Shown in pieces: positions 52,218 through 60,609 of a stretch of DNA of 64,000 nt (positions are counted from its first letter, which is position 1; every line of letters begins with the position of its first letter). The notes under the pieces are model-generated. The model was not told the DNA's origin, searched no databases, and saw only the letters and a list, made by a program, of their open reading frames with translations. The stretch is from DAITBA01 sp036824005 (GTDB lineage Bacteria; Pseudomonadota; Gammaproteobacteria; Burkholderiales; Rhodocyclaceae). The stretch spans positions 62,001 through 126,000 of the forward strand of contig DAITBA010000002.1 in the NCBI GenBank assembly GCA_036824005.1, read 5' to 3'. The translations under genes and the position numbers were made by a program.

Positions 52218-52250
52218 GTTCGTCTTCTTCACGGCACGCGCAGCATCGCC

Positions 52251-54110
52251 ATGACCACCACGACCATCGAGTGCAGGACTCTGGAGCTGCTCGCGCCGGC
52301 GCGCAATGCCGAGTTCGGCATCGAGGCCATCAATCACGGTGCGGATGCTGTATATATCGGCGGCCCCGCCTTCGGCGCGCGCGCGGCGGCAGGCAACCCG
52401 GTCGCGGACATCGAAAAGCTCGCCGCCCATGCCCATCGCTATTCAGCGCGCGTGTTCGTGGCGCTGAACACCATCCTCGACGACGAGGAGATCGATCAGG
52501 CCCATCGCCTCGCCTGGCAGATCTACGAGGCGGGTGCCGACGCGCTTATCGTCCAGGACATGGGCATGTTGGAGCTGGATCTGCCGCCGATCCAGCTGCA
52601 CGCCAGCACCCAGACAGACAACCGCTCGCCGGAGAAGGTGCGGTTCCTGGAGCAGGTCGGCTTCTCGCAGATCGTTCTGGCACGCGAGTTGTCGTTGCGC
52701 CAGATCCGGGCCATCGCCGCCGAAACCACGGCTACGCTGGAGTTTTTCGTCCATGGTGCCCTATGCGTAAGCTACAGCGGCCAGTGCTACATCAGCCACG
52801 CCCATACCGGCCGCAGCGCCAACCGCGGCCAGTGCTCGCAAGCCTGTCGGCTCCCCTATACGCTGCTGGACGAAAACGGCGGCGTCGTGGCGCACGAACG
52901 CCATCTGCTGTCGATCAAGGACAACGACCAGAGCACCAATCTGCGGGTGCTGGCCGATGCCGGTGTCCGCTCCTTCAAGATCGAGGGCCGGCTAAAGAAT
53001 CTTGCGTACGTCAAGAACGTCACGGCGTACTACCGCCGGCTGCTCGACCGCGTCCTGGAGGAAGCGCCTTTCTATCGACAGGCCTCTGCCGGCCGCTGTA
53101 CCTTCTTCTTCGAGCCTAACCCGGAGAAGACTTTCAACCGTGGCGCCACGGACTATTTCGTCCATGAGCGCCGGGCTGATCTCGGCGCGTTCGAATCGCC
53201 CGGATTTGTCGGCGAGGCAGTCGGGCGCGTCGTGGCGAGCGGGCGCAATTACGTCGACGTCGAGGCTGCCGTGCCACTGCACAACGGCGACGGCATCGCC
53301 TTCGTCAATTCGCGCAACGAAGTAGTGGGCGTGCGCCTCAATCGTGTCGAGGCGAACCGCCTTTATCCTGCCGAGGCCGTGGCGGAACTCGCCGTGGGGC
53401 AGATGCTCTTCCGGAATCACGATCAGGAATTCCATCGCCAGCTGGCGAGAAGATCCGCCGAGCGGCGCATCGCCGTTCGGATGCGCCTGGAGGAGAGCGT
53501 CGACGGCTACCTGCTGCGCCTGACCGACGAAGAGGGTGTGACGGCGGTGGCAAGCATCCGTCATCGAAAAGAGCCGGCCCGCGATGCCGGCGCCGCCGCC
53601 ATCCGGGAGCAGCTCGGTCGCCTGGGCAATACCAGATTCGTCGCGCAGGACATCGACCTGGCACTCTCCGGTGCATGGTTCATCCCCGCCTCGGCCCTCA
53701 ATGCCCTGCGGCGGGACGCGCTGGCGAAGCTGGAAGCCGCCCGCGCCGCCGCCTACGTGCGTCCGCCGCGGGCGGTCGCGGCGCTTCCCCCGGCGCCCTA
53801 CCCGGAGGCGGAACTGACCTACCTCGGCAATGTGTTCAATCGCCACGCACGGGCCTTCTACGCACGCCATGGCGTTACCCTGATCGAGGACGCCTACGAG
53901 TCGAATCGCCTCCGCGGCGCGGTCTCGCTGATGATCACCAAACACTGCCTGCGCTACAGCTTCAATCTCTGTCCGAAACAGGTCGGAGGGATTCGGCCCG
54001 ATCCGATGACGCTCAAGTGCGGCGGCGATACGCTTGCCCTGCGCTTCGACTGCAAGCGCTGCGAGATGCATGTCATCGGCAAGATGCGCAAGTGGCGCCC
54101 TGCCGCCTGA
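52251..54110 (+). CDS. rlhA: U32-family protein, RlhA/YdcP-like
   Basis: A 619-residue protein. The U32 core (LLAPARNAEFGIEAINHGAD, ALNTILDDEEI, ELSLRQIRAIA, FFVHGALCVSYSGQCYISHA, GRSANRGQCSQACRLPY, SIKDNDQ, KIEGRLKN) has the Cys set that binds Fe-S. A C-terminal extension follows with a final Cys group (HCLRYSFNLCPK, LKCGG, CKRCEMHV). Length fits RlhA (YdcP), which hydroxylates C2501 of 23S rRNA, better than the shorter TrhP (YegQ). The assignment to rRNA rather than tRNA hydroxylation is from length and architecture. Confidence 0.8.
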   Translation: MTTTTIECRTLELLAPARNAEFGIEAINHGADAVYIGGPAFGARAAAGNPVADIEKLAAHAHRYSARVFVALNTILDDEEIDQAHRLAWQIYEAGADALIVQDMGMLELDLPPIQLHASTQTDNRSPEKVRFLEQVGFSQIVLARELSLRQIRAIAAETTATLEFFVHGALCVSYSGQCYISHAHTGRSANRGQCSQACRLPYTLLDENGGVVAHERHLLSIKDNDQSTNLRVLADAGVRSFKIEGRLKNLAYVKNVTAYYRRLLDRVLEEAPFYRQASAGRCTFFFEPNPEKTFNRGATDYFVHERRADLGAFESPGFVGEAVGRVVASGRNYVDVEAAVPLHNGDGIAFVNSRNEVVGVRLNRVEANRLYPAEAVAELAVGQMLFRNHDQEFHRQLARRSAERRIAVRMRLEESVDGYLLRLTDEEGVTAVASIRHRKEPARDAGAAAIREQLGRLGNTRFVAQDIDLALSGAWFIPASALNALRRDALAKLEAARAAAYVRPPRAVAALPPAPYPEAELTYLGNVFNRHARAFYARHGVTLIEDAYESNRLRGAVSLMITKHCLRYSFNLCPKQVGGIRPDPMTLKCGGDTLALRFDCKRCEMHVIGKMRKWRPAA

Positions 54111-54128
54111 TGCCGGTGCGACGTTGCC

Positions 54129-54701
54129 TCAGTTGATCACCACGCTTCTGGCGATCGCCTCGACGCGGTCCTTGTGGCGCGGGAAGAAGGTCAGCCTCGG
54201 TGCCTGGTAGAGCAGGGCAAACAGCTCGCCCTTGTCGATGGCGCCGAAACCGATGCCGAGCTGGTGGACGTTGTCCAACTTGCGGATGCGCTCGTACTCA
54301 AATCGATAACCCTTGCGGCCGCCGAACGGATAGGGCTCCAGCTTGAGCAGCTTGAAGGTGGAGCCGTCGCGGGTCAGCACGCTTTCGAACATGGACACCA
54401 CTTCCTCGGTCTGCATGTTGCTGCGGAAGACGACGTTCTTTTTCTGCGCGCTCGCCGGTGCGTCCGGATGCATCGCCTGGCCGTCCTTGATGCCGGAGTA
54501 GATGAGGAACTCGTCGATGGTGATCCCCTCCATGGTCCACACCTCGGCCGGCTTGATGCCCGGAAAATCGAGATGGTTCCAGTTGCCCTCGATGTTCACA
54601 GTGAGGCGGGTGCCGACGCTGCGGTTGCCGGATTCGACCTTCTTCACCGTCGCGCAGGCTGAGAGCAGAACGATCAGAGCGAGGAGGCACAGCCTTGTCA
54701 T
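54129..54701 (-). CDS. Putative lipoprotein, unknown
   Basis: A 190-residue protein with a lipobox (LLSAC at residues 12-16) and a mature domain rich in beta strands (RLTVNIEGNWNHLDF, KGYRFEYERIR, LFALLYQAPRLTFF). I recognise no family. The ATG overlaps the stop of the M48 protease gene by four bases, and the 3' end faces the RlhA-like gene. It should reach the outer or inner membrane, facing the periplasm. Confidence 0.8.
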   Translation of the reverse strand: MTRLCLLALIVLLSACATVKKVESGNRSVGTRLTVNIEGNWNHLDFPGIKPAEVWTMEGITIDEFLIYSGIKDGQAMHPDAPASAQKKNVVFRSNMQTEEVVSMFESVLTRDGSTFKLLKLEPYPFGGRKGYRFEYERIRKLDNVHQLGIGFGAIDKGELFALLYQAPRLTFFPRHKDRVEAIARSVVIN

Positions 54702-55855
54702 GCGCGCAGCTCCGACAGGTAATCCCTGATGAGAACGGCGTCCGGCGCCTGCGGCGCAAGTTCGAGATAGCGCGCGAACGCCTCGATGGCCTCGGCGTTG
54801 TGGCCGCGCTGGCGCGCGATCAGCCCGATGCCGCGATACGCCGGCGCCGGAGCATGGTCCGACTGCACCGCGGCGCGATAATCGGCCAGCGCGAGATCCG
54901 GGTCGCCGCTTTCGCCACGCAGCCGATAAACCTCGCCGCGGTGGAAGCGAACCAGACCTTCCGAGGACTTGCGGGAGAGCAAGCGTGACAGCAGCACCAG
55001 GCTTTCAGCATATTGGCCGCGCTTCACCTCGTCTTGCAGCCAATCGTCGAGGAAGCGCTGCGTCTGCTCGGCGTAGCCCTCCTCGTTCTTGCTGCCGCCG
55101 GGCATGGCGCTGGCGTACTGGCCCAGCGTCTCCCGCCTCTCCGGCGGCGGGGGATGCGTGGCGAAAAGCGGGCTGATCTGTTCCGGATCCTTGCCTTCCC
55201 GGGCCTTTAGCTCGTCTAGCAGATTGCCCCAGACCCGGGCGGCTTCGGCCACATCGTAGCCGGCCTGGTGCATGAGAATGGCACCGATACGGTCGGCATC
55301 GCGCTCGTGGTCGCGTCCATAGGCGAACGCGCTGGCTAGCACCGCCAGCTGTCCCACCGCGCCGACGAGACCGAACAGGCCGAGAAACTGGCCGAAGGCG
55401 GATTTCGCCTTGATGTCGCGCAGCCGCTCGACGGAATGCCGCTGCAGGTAGTGGCCGATCTCGTGGCCGAGGACGGCCGCTAGCTGCGCCTCGTTCTCGG
55501 CGCGAAGCAGCAGTCCCGTCCACACTTGCATCATCCCGTTTGGCGCCATGTTGGCGTTGAACAGGGGCGTGCGCACCAGATGCACGCGCATGTCCGGGCA
55601 GTGGTCACCGCCCAGGCGGCACGCCAGGTCCTGCACGTAGGCCTTGAGTTTGGCGTCGCGCACGAGGAAGGGGCTGCGGCGCAGGTTCTTCTCTTCGCGG
55701 TCCATCAGCGCCCACAGTCCACCTTCGTCCGTGGCGAGATCCGGCCGGGTCAGGCGCTGCGGCGCCGTGTAGCTCAACTCCTGAGCCCAGCTCCGGCGCG
55801 TCAGGACGCACAGGCCGCAGGCGACGCCCGCCGTGAGAAGACGCCGACGATTCAT
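54698..55855 (-). CDS. Exported M48 metalloprotease with TPR tail
   Basis: A 385-residue protein. The N terminus MNRRRLLTAGVACGLCVL looks Tat-like (NRRRLL). The peptidase domain contains HEIGHYLQRH (HExxH) and, further on, ERDADRIGAILMHQAG giving the Glu ligand. The C-terminal 100 residues form TPR-like helices (ALADYRAAVQSDHAPAPAYR, AIEAFARYLELAP). It resembles BepA/YfgC-type proteases of the periplasm, involved in outer-membrane quality control. The ATG overlaps the stop of the gene before it, and the downstream lipoprotein overlaps its stop. Confidence 0.9.
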   Translation of the reverse strand: MNRRRLLTAGVACGLCVLTRRSWAQELSYTAPQRLTRPDLATDEGGLWALMDREEKNLRRSPFLVRDAKLKAYVQDLACRLGGDHCPDMRVHLVRTPLFNANMAPNGMMQVWTGLLLRAENEAQLAAVLGHEIGHYLQRHSVERLRDIKAKSAFGQFLGLFGLVGAVGQLAVLASAFAYGRDHERDADRIGAILMHQAGYDVAEAARVWGNLLDELKAREGKDPEQISPLFATHPPPPERRETLGQYASAMPGGSKNEEGYAEQTQRFLDDWLQDEVKRGQYAESLVLLSRLLSRKSSEGLVRFHRGEVYRLRGESGDPDLALADYRAAVQSDHAPAPAYRGIGLIARQRGHNAEAIEAFARYLELAPQAPDAVLIRDYLSELRA

Positions 55856-56559
55856 TTCGTTTCCGGGAAATCCTTCAGCAGCGCCGACACGGTCTCCGCC
55901 GCCGGCTCGGCTTCGCGCAGATCGCCGGTGCCGCGCACGAGTTGGTTGAACCACAGTACCTGGCCGCTGCGCAAATCCACCAGCGACGCGTAGCCAACCT
56001 GGAACCCGGCGGTAATGCCGACGCCGAGCAGTGCCAGGGCGACCATGGCCACCTTACGCTCGGCACTGGCGTAACTGTCGCGCATCCAGATGAACAGCGC
56101 ATAGTCGCTGCCCGTCTTGTCGTGAATCGGAACGACCGCATCGCCCAGCGACCAGTCGAGCTTGCCGTCCTTGGTCGGCAGCGACAGATTGCCGCCGGAC
56201 ATGTGATGGGTGGAAATGGAACGGGCCACGGCGGCATGCAGCGCGTTGATCTCGGCCAGTTCGTCGGCGTCCTCCTCGGACAGCTCGCGCACCGTTAGGC
56301 CGAGTCCGGCCGCCTTGTGGCTCAGGGCCTCGTGGACATGCTTCAGCGCAGCCTCGGTCCAGTCGGCGCGGGGTTCCGTGATGCCGCCGGCGGAAAGCGA
56401 GAACAGTTCGATGTCCGGCTGCATGACGACAATGGCCGCACCCTTGGGCATGCCGGGGAAGCCGGGGGCGACGCTGCGCGGCTCGGCGTGCAGGGGGGCG
56501 TTGCCAAGACCGACGAGCAGCAACAAGCACAACGCACGGCGCCCGAACCATTCCGGCAT
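55852..56559 (-). CDS. Exported protein of unknown function, 235 residues
   Basis: A signal peptide (core LCLLLLVGLGNAPLHAE) precedes a mature domain with AIVVMQPDIELFSLSAGGITEPRADW, where lipoprotein-like envelope proteins often have a similar layout, a helical region, and a C-terminal Gly/Ala-rich strand VALALLGVGITAGFQVGY followed by LVDLRSGQVLWFN. I know this pattern only from uncharacterised proteins. GGGAGAAG precedes the ATG. It leads the three-gene group with the M48 protease and the lipoprotein. Confidence 0.78.
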   Translation of the reverse strand: MPEWFGRRALCLLLLVGLGNAPLHAEPRSVAPGFPGMPKGAAIVVMQPDIELFSLSAGGITEPRADWTEAALKHVHEALSHKAAGLGLTVRELSEEDADELAEINALHAAVARSISTHHMSGGNLSLPTKDGKLDWSLGDAVVPIHDKTGSDYALFIWMRDSYASAERKVAMVALALLGVGITAGFQVGYASLVDLRSGQVLWFNQLVRGTGDLREAEPAAETVSALLKDFPETK

Positions 56560-56799
56560 CAACTTCTCCCTGTATGCTCTTTGAATTGACCGGGAAGGTT
56601 AGCACCGCGCCACGGATTAAGCCAGTGCCATTCGCTTTCCTGGCGCGGCCGCGCGGCATAGAGGGCCCACGGCAGCTGGCAAAGCCGAACGGCAACGGGG
56701 GCTCTCGACGGCTATTCACCACATGGTCTCGAGCGGCAGATCTGGGCACAGTGCGCCGCGGCCCTGACCTGCGGCGACGTTCCACACTCCGCGGCGCCC

Positions 56800-56831
56800 A
56801 AAGAAAGACGGCCCGGGATCGCCGGGCCGTC
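56800..56831 (-). terminator. Rho-independent terminator of acnB
   Basis: Ten-base stem gacggcccgg (56807-56816) with ccgggccgtc (56822-56831), five-base loop. On the minus strand it is followed by TTTCTTT (56806-56800). It should end the mdh-citE-acnB transcript. Confidence 0.88.
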
Positions 56832-56839
56832 GCGCTGTC

Positions 56840-56867
56840 GGCACGGTGCGTGGTGACGCACCGTGCC
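56840..56867 (-). other. Hairpin just after the acnB stop
   Basis: Eleven-base perfect stem (56840-56850 with 56857-56867) and a six-base loop, 15 bases past the acnB stop and before the true terminator. It has no T-run; it may block exonucleases or help termination. Confidence 0.65.
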
Positions 56868-56881
56868 ATTGAACGTTGCCG

Positions 56882-59479
56882 TCAGACCGTGATGCTGTCC
56901 GCCACTTCCCTGAACTCCTCGATCTGGTCGAAATTCATGTAACGATACACGTCGGCGGCCTTGGCGTTGACCGCCTGGACCTGCTCCATGTACTCGGCCA
57001 CGGTGGGGATCTTACCCATGAGCGCGCACACCGCCGCCAGCTCCGCCGAGGCGAGATAGACGCGCGTGTCGATGCCCAGGCGGTTGGGGAAGTTGCGCGT
57101 CGAGGTGGACACCGCGGTGCTGCCCTTGCGGATCTGCGCCTGGTTGCCCATGCACAGCGAGCAGCCGGGCATTTCCATGCGCGCGCCCGAGCGCCCGAGG
57201 ACCGCGTAATAGCCTTCCTCGTTGAGGATCATGGCGTCCATCTTGGTTGGTGGCGCGATCCACAGACGGGTCGGGATGTCGGTCTTGCCGTCGAGTACCT
57301 TGCCGGCGGCGCGGAAGTGGCCGATGTTGGTCATGCACGAACCGATGAACACTTCGTCGATCTTGTCGCCGGCGACCTCGGACAAAAGCTTCACGTCGTC
57401 CGGGTCGTTCGGACAGGCGAGGATTGGCTCTTTCACGTCGGCGAGGTCGATCTCGATGATCGCGGCGTACTCGGCGTCGGCGTCGCCCTTGAGCAGTTCG
57501 GGCTTGGCGATCCAGGCCTGCATGGCCTTGATGCGGCGCTCGAGCGTGCGGCGGTCTTCGTAGCCGTTGGCGATCATCCACTTCATGAGCGTGATGTTCG
57601 AGCGCATGTACTCGATGATCGGTTCCTTGTTGAGGTGCACCGTGCAGCCGGCGGCCGAGCGCTCGGCGGAGGCGTCAGAGAGCTCGAACGCTTGCTCGAC
57701 CTTGAGATCCGGCAGCCCCTCGATTTCCAGGATACGGCCGGAGAAAATATTCTTCTTGCCCTTCTTCTCGACGGTGAGCAGACCCTGCTTGATCGCGTAG
57801 TAGGGAATCGCGTTGACCAGGTCGCGCAGCGTGACGCCGGGTTGCAGCTTGCCCTTGAAGCGCACCAGCACCGATTCCGGCATGTCGAGCGGCATCACGC
57901 CGGTGGCCGCGGCGAAGGCGACCAGGCCCGAGCCGGCGGGGAACGAAATGCCGATCGGGAAGCGCGTGTGCGAGTCGCCGCCGGTACCGACGGTGTCGGG
58001 CAGCAGCAGGCGGTTGAGCCACGAGTGGATGACGCCGTCACCCGGCTTGAGCGAGACGCCGCCGCGCGCGGTGATGAAGCTGGGCAGCGTGCGGTGCATC
58101 TTGACGTCGACCAGCTTCGGATACGCCGCAGTGTGGCAGAACGACTGCATCACCATGTCGGCGGAGAAGCCGAGGCAGGCGAGATCCTTCAGTTCGTCGC
58201 GCGTCATCGGGCCGGTGGTGTCCTGGCTGCCGACGGTGGTCATCTTCGGTTCGCAGTAGGTGCCCGGGCGGATGCCCTTGCCCTCCGGCAGGCCGCAGGC
58301 GCGGCCGACCATCTTCTGCGCCAGCGAGTAGCCCTTGCCGGTATCCGTCGGCGCCTGCGGCAGGCGGAACAGCGTGGACGGCGGCAGGCCGAGCGCCTCG
58401 CGCGCGCGGGCCGTCAGACCGCGGCCGATGATCAGGTTGATGCGACCGCCCGCGCGCACTTCGTCAAGAATCACCGGCGTCTTCAGCGTTGCCTCGGCGA
58501 CGGCGGCGCCGTTCTTGGTGGCAACGATCTTCGAGGTGGCTTGGTTGATCTTGAGTTCGATTTCGTCGCCCATCTCCATCTGGGCCACGTCCAGTTCGAT
58601 GGGCAGCGCGCCGGCGTCTTCCATGGTGTTGAAGAAGATCGGCGCGATCTTGCCGCCCAGGCACACGCCACCGAAACGCTTGTTCGGCACGAAGGGTATG
58701 TCCTCGCCGGTCCACCACAGGACCGAGTTGGTGGCGGATTTGCGTGAGGAGCCCGTGCCGACCACATCGCCGACGTAGGCGATTGGCAGGCCCTTGGATT
58801 TCAGCGCGTCCAGTTGCCGGATCGGACCAAGCTTGCCGGGCTCGTCGGGCAGGATGCCGGCACGCGGGTTCTTGAGCATCGCCAGCGCATGCAGCGGAAT
58901 ATCCGGGCGCGACCAGGCATCCGGCGCCGGCGACAGATCGTCGGTGTTGGTTTCGCCGGTGACCTTGAACACCACCACCTTGAGGGAAGACGGCACCTCC
59001 GGGCGCGCGGTGAACCACTCGCCATCGGCCCAGGATTGCATGACCGCCTTGGCGTTGGCATTACCCTTGTCGGCGAGTTCCTTGACGTCGTGGAAGTAGT
59101 CGAACATCAGCAGCGTGGCCTTGAGCGCCTTGGCGGCGATGCCGCCCACCTTGGCATCGCCGAGGAGGTCGATCAGCGGCTTGACGTTGTAGCCGCCGAG
59201 CATGGTGCCGAGCAGTTCGGTGGCTTTCTCGCGGGAAACCAGCTGGCACGCCTCTTCGCCCTTTGCCACCTTGGCAAGAAACTCGGCCTTGACCTTGGCG
59301 GCATCGTCGACGCCGGCCGGGACGCGATGGGTGAGCAGATCGACGAGGGACTGCTCCTCGCCTTTCGGCGGGTTCTTCAGCAGTGCGATCAGCTCTTCGG
59401 TCTGCTGTTTGGATAGGGGCAGGGGCGGAATCCCGAGCGCGGCGCGCTCGGCAACATGCTGGCGATAGCTTTCTAGCAC
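56882..59479 (-). CDS. acnB: Aconitate hydratase B
   Basis: An 865-residue aconitase B, which converts citrate to isocitrate in the TCA cycle. The order HEAT-like domain, swivel domain (VTGETNTDDLSPAPDAWSRP, VGTGSSRKSATNSVLW), then the catalytic part with the Fe-S Cys (SCMTNIGHFR, GCSLCMGNQAQ) matches E. coli AcnB throughout. The GTG at 59479 (VLESYRQHVAERAA) aligns with the E. coli start and has GAGGA in front; a longer start would add an unlikely tail. Third of mdh-citE-acnB on the minus strand, 28 bases after citE. Confidence 0.97.
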   Translation of the reverse strand: MLESYRQHVAERAALGIPPLPLSKQQTEELIALLKNPPKGEEQSLVDLLTHRVPAGVDDAAKVKAEFLAKVAKGEEACQLVSREKATELLGTMLGGYNVKPLIDLLGDAKVGGIAAKALKATLLMFDYFHDVKELADKGNANAKAVMQSWADGEWFTARPEVPSSLKVVVFKVTGETNTDDLSPAPDAWSRPDIPLHALAMLKNPRAGILPDEPGKLGPIRQLDALKSKGLPIAYVGDVVGTGSSRKSATNSVLWWTGEDIPFVPNKRFGGVCLGGKIAPIFFNTMEDAGALPIELDVAQMEMGDEIELKINQATSKIVATKNGAAVAEATLKTPVILDEVRAGGRINLIIGRGLTARAREALGLPPSTLFRLPQAPTDTGKGYSLAQKMVGRACGLPEGKGIRPGTYCEPKMTTVGSQDTTGPMTRDELKDLACLGFSADMVMQSFCHTAAYPKLVDVKMHRTLPSFITARGGVSLKPGDGVIHSWLNRLLLPDTVGTGGDSHTRFPIGISFPAGSGLVAFAAATGVMPLDMPESVLVRFKGKLQPGVTLRDLVNAIPYYAIKQGLLTVEKKGKKNIFSGRILEIEGLPDLKVEQAFELSDASAERSAAGCTVHLNKEPIIEYMRSNITLMKWMIANGYEDRRTLERRIKAMQAWIAKPELLKGDADAEYAAIIEIDLADVKEPILACPNDPDDVKLLSEVAGDKIDEVFIGSCMTNIGHFRAAGKVLDGKTDIPTRLWIAPPTKMDAMILNEEGYYAVLGRSGARMEMPGCSLCMGNQAQIRKGSTAVSTSTRNFPNRLGIDTRVYLASAELAAVCALMGKIPTVAEYMEQVQAVNAKAADVYRYMNFDQIEEFREVADSITV

Positions 59480-59507
59480 GGCAGTGTCCTCGTACAGGTG
59501 TGTTCGA

Positions 59508-60506
59508 TCAGGTTGATGGGGAAAAAAAGCGCCGTTGCGCTTCAGCGTCAATTGTCATGCCCGTGGCGTGGGCTCGGGCGAGCAGCGTCCAATAGTAGCG
59601 ATAGGAGGCGCGATCGTGCAGCCGCCCTTCGTGCTGAATGGGTCCCCAGTCTCGGTCCTGGGCGGCGACCAGTATTTCGACGGCGTGGCCTACCTCGGCG
59701 AAGTCGGGCCGCATCGCCTCAAGGATGGGCTCGATCTGCATGGGGTGAATGCTCCACATGCGAAGAAAACCGAACTGCTCGCGCGCCCGGCGGGCGTCGC
59801 CGCATACGATATTGGCATCCTTCAGCTCCGTCGTCACGTTGTGCGACGGCACGACGCCGTTGCCGAGCGCCGCGGCGGCGATTTCGCGTTTTGCCCGGGC
59901 GACGAGCGGATGTTCGAATTGGCCGGGACTCTTCATCGCCGCGCCGGGGATGGCGCCGTGGTGCGCGGAAACGAAATCCATGAGACCGAAGTCGAGGGAT
60001 TCGACGCCATCGAGCTGGGCGATCTGCCAGACTTCGTGCAATGCGCCGTGGGTTTCGATCAGAACATGCACCGGGATCTTGCGCTGCAGGCCGAGCCTCG
60101 CTTCGAGGTTGCGCACGACGGCGATCTGTGCCGAGACGTCCGCGACGCCCGCCGCCTTGGGCAGAGTCACGAATGCCAGCCGCGCGCCGGCGACGGCTAG
60201 CATGATTTCGAGGTCCTGGCGCCAGTGTCCGTGCGTGATGTCGTGGATGCGCACGCCGACGCGCCCGTGCCGGTTCTCCGCCCCGGCGATGAGCGCGGCG
60301 CACATGCGCGCATGCTCCGATTCGGCACCGGCGGGCGCCCCGTCCTCGCAATCGCAGGTGACGTCGAAGACCGGGCCGCGTTCGGCTTGCAGGCCGAGCG
60401 CCTTGCGGATGAGCTTCTCGCTGCCGGCGTAGTGATCCACTGCCGGAATGATGGGCAGATGCCTGGCACCGGCAAACAGGACATCATCGGGATGCAGGCG
60501 CGTCAT
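59508..60506 (-). CDS. HpcH/HpaI-family CoA-ester lyase (CitE/malyl-CoA lyase-like)
   Basis: A 332-residue TIM-barrel enzyme. FDVTCDCEDGAPAG carries the metal/CoA residues, VTLPKAAGVADV and PVHVLIETHGALHEVWQ are the strand-end motifs with the catalytic Arg/Glu, and SIHPMQIEPILEA is near the end. It resembles L-malyl-CoA or beta-methylmalyl-CoA lyases more than citrate lyase beta subunits, and no citrate lyase partners are present. This gene between mdh and acnB is typical of betaproteobacteria. A 103-base spacer with hairpins separates it from mdh. Confidence 0.88.
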   Translation of the reverse strand: MTRLHPDDVLFAGARHLPIIPAVDHYAGSEKLIRKALGLQAERGPVFDVTCDCEDGAPAGAESEHARMCAALIAGAENRHGRVGVRIHDITHGHWRQDLEIMLAVAGARLAFVTLPKAAGVADVSAQIAVVRNLEARLGLQRKIPVHVLIETHGALHEVWQIAQLDGVESLDFGLMDFVSAHHGAIPGAAMKSPGQFEHPLVARAKREIAAAALGNGVVPSHNVTTELKDANIVCGDARRAREQFGFLRMWSIHPMQIEPILEAMRPDFAEVGHAVEILVAAQDRDWGPIQHEGRLHDRASYRYYWTLLARAHATGMTIDAEAQRRFFSPST

Positions 60507-60535
60507 TTTCGAGAAAGCGGCTCGCGTGCAAGTGA

Positions 60536-60599
60536 AGGGCAGGGCAGGCGGAACGCCGTCGGTTCCGCCTGCCCTGCCCTCCCGCTGGGGGAGGGCAGG
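60536..60599 (-). other. Two mutually exclusive hairpins between mdh and citE
   Basis: A 19-base perfect stem (60536-60554 with 60562-60580, seven-base loop) shares bases 60573-60580 with a second, 11-base stem (60573-60583 with 60589-60599, five-base loop). Only one can form at a time. There is no T-run. It may set the ratio of mdh to the downstream genes by RNA processing or attenuation, or be a dispersed palindromic repeat. Confidence 0.65.
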
Positions 60600-60609
60600 C
60601 GCCGGGCGG

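Larger units (their letters stand above)
56563..56881. other. 319-base gap after acnB
   Basis: No credible gene. It holds two strong hairpins near acnB (described separately); the rest, up to the 235-residue gene's promoter region, shows no clear element. Confidence 0.6.

Noticed and set aside
56876..58747. A 623-codon open frame opposite acnB
   Set aside because: A shadow of acnB, rich in Arg, His and Asp with no recognisable domain.
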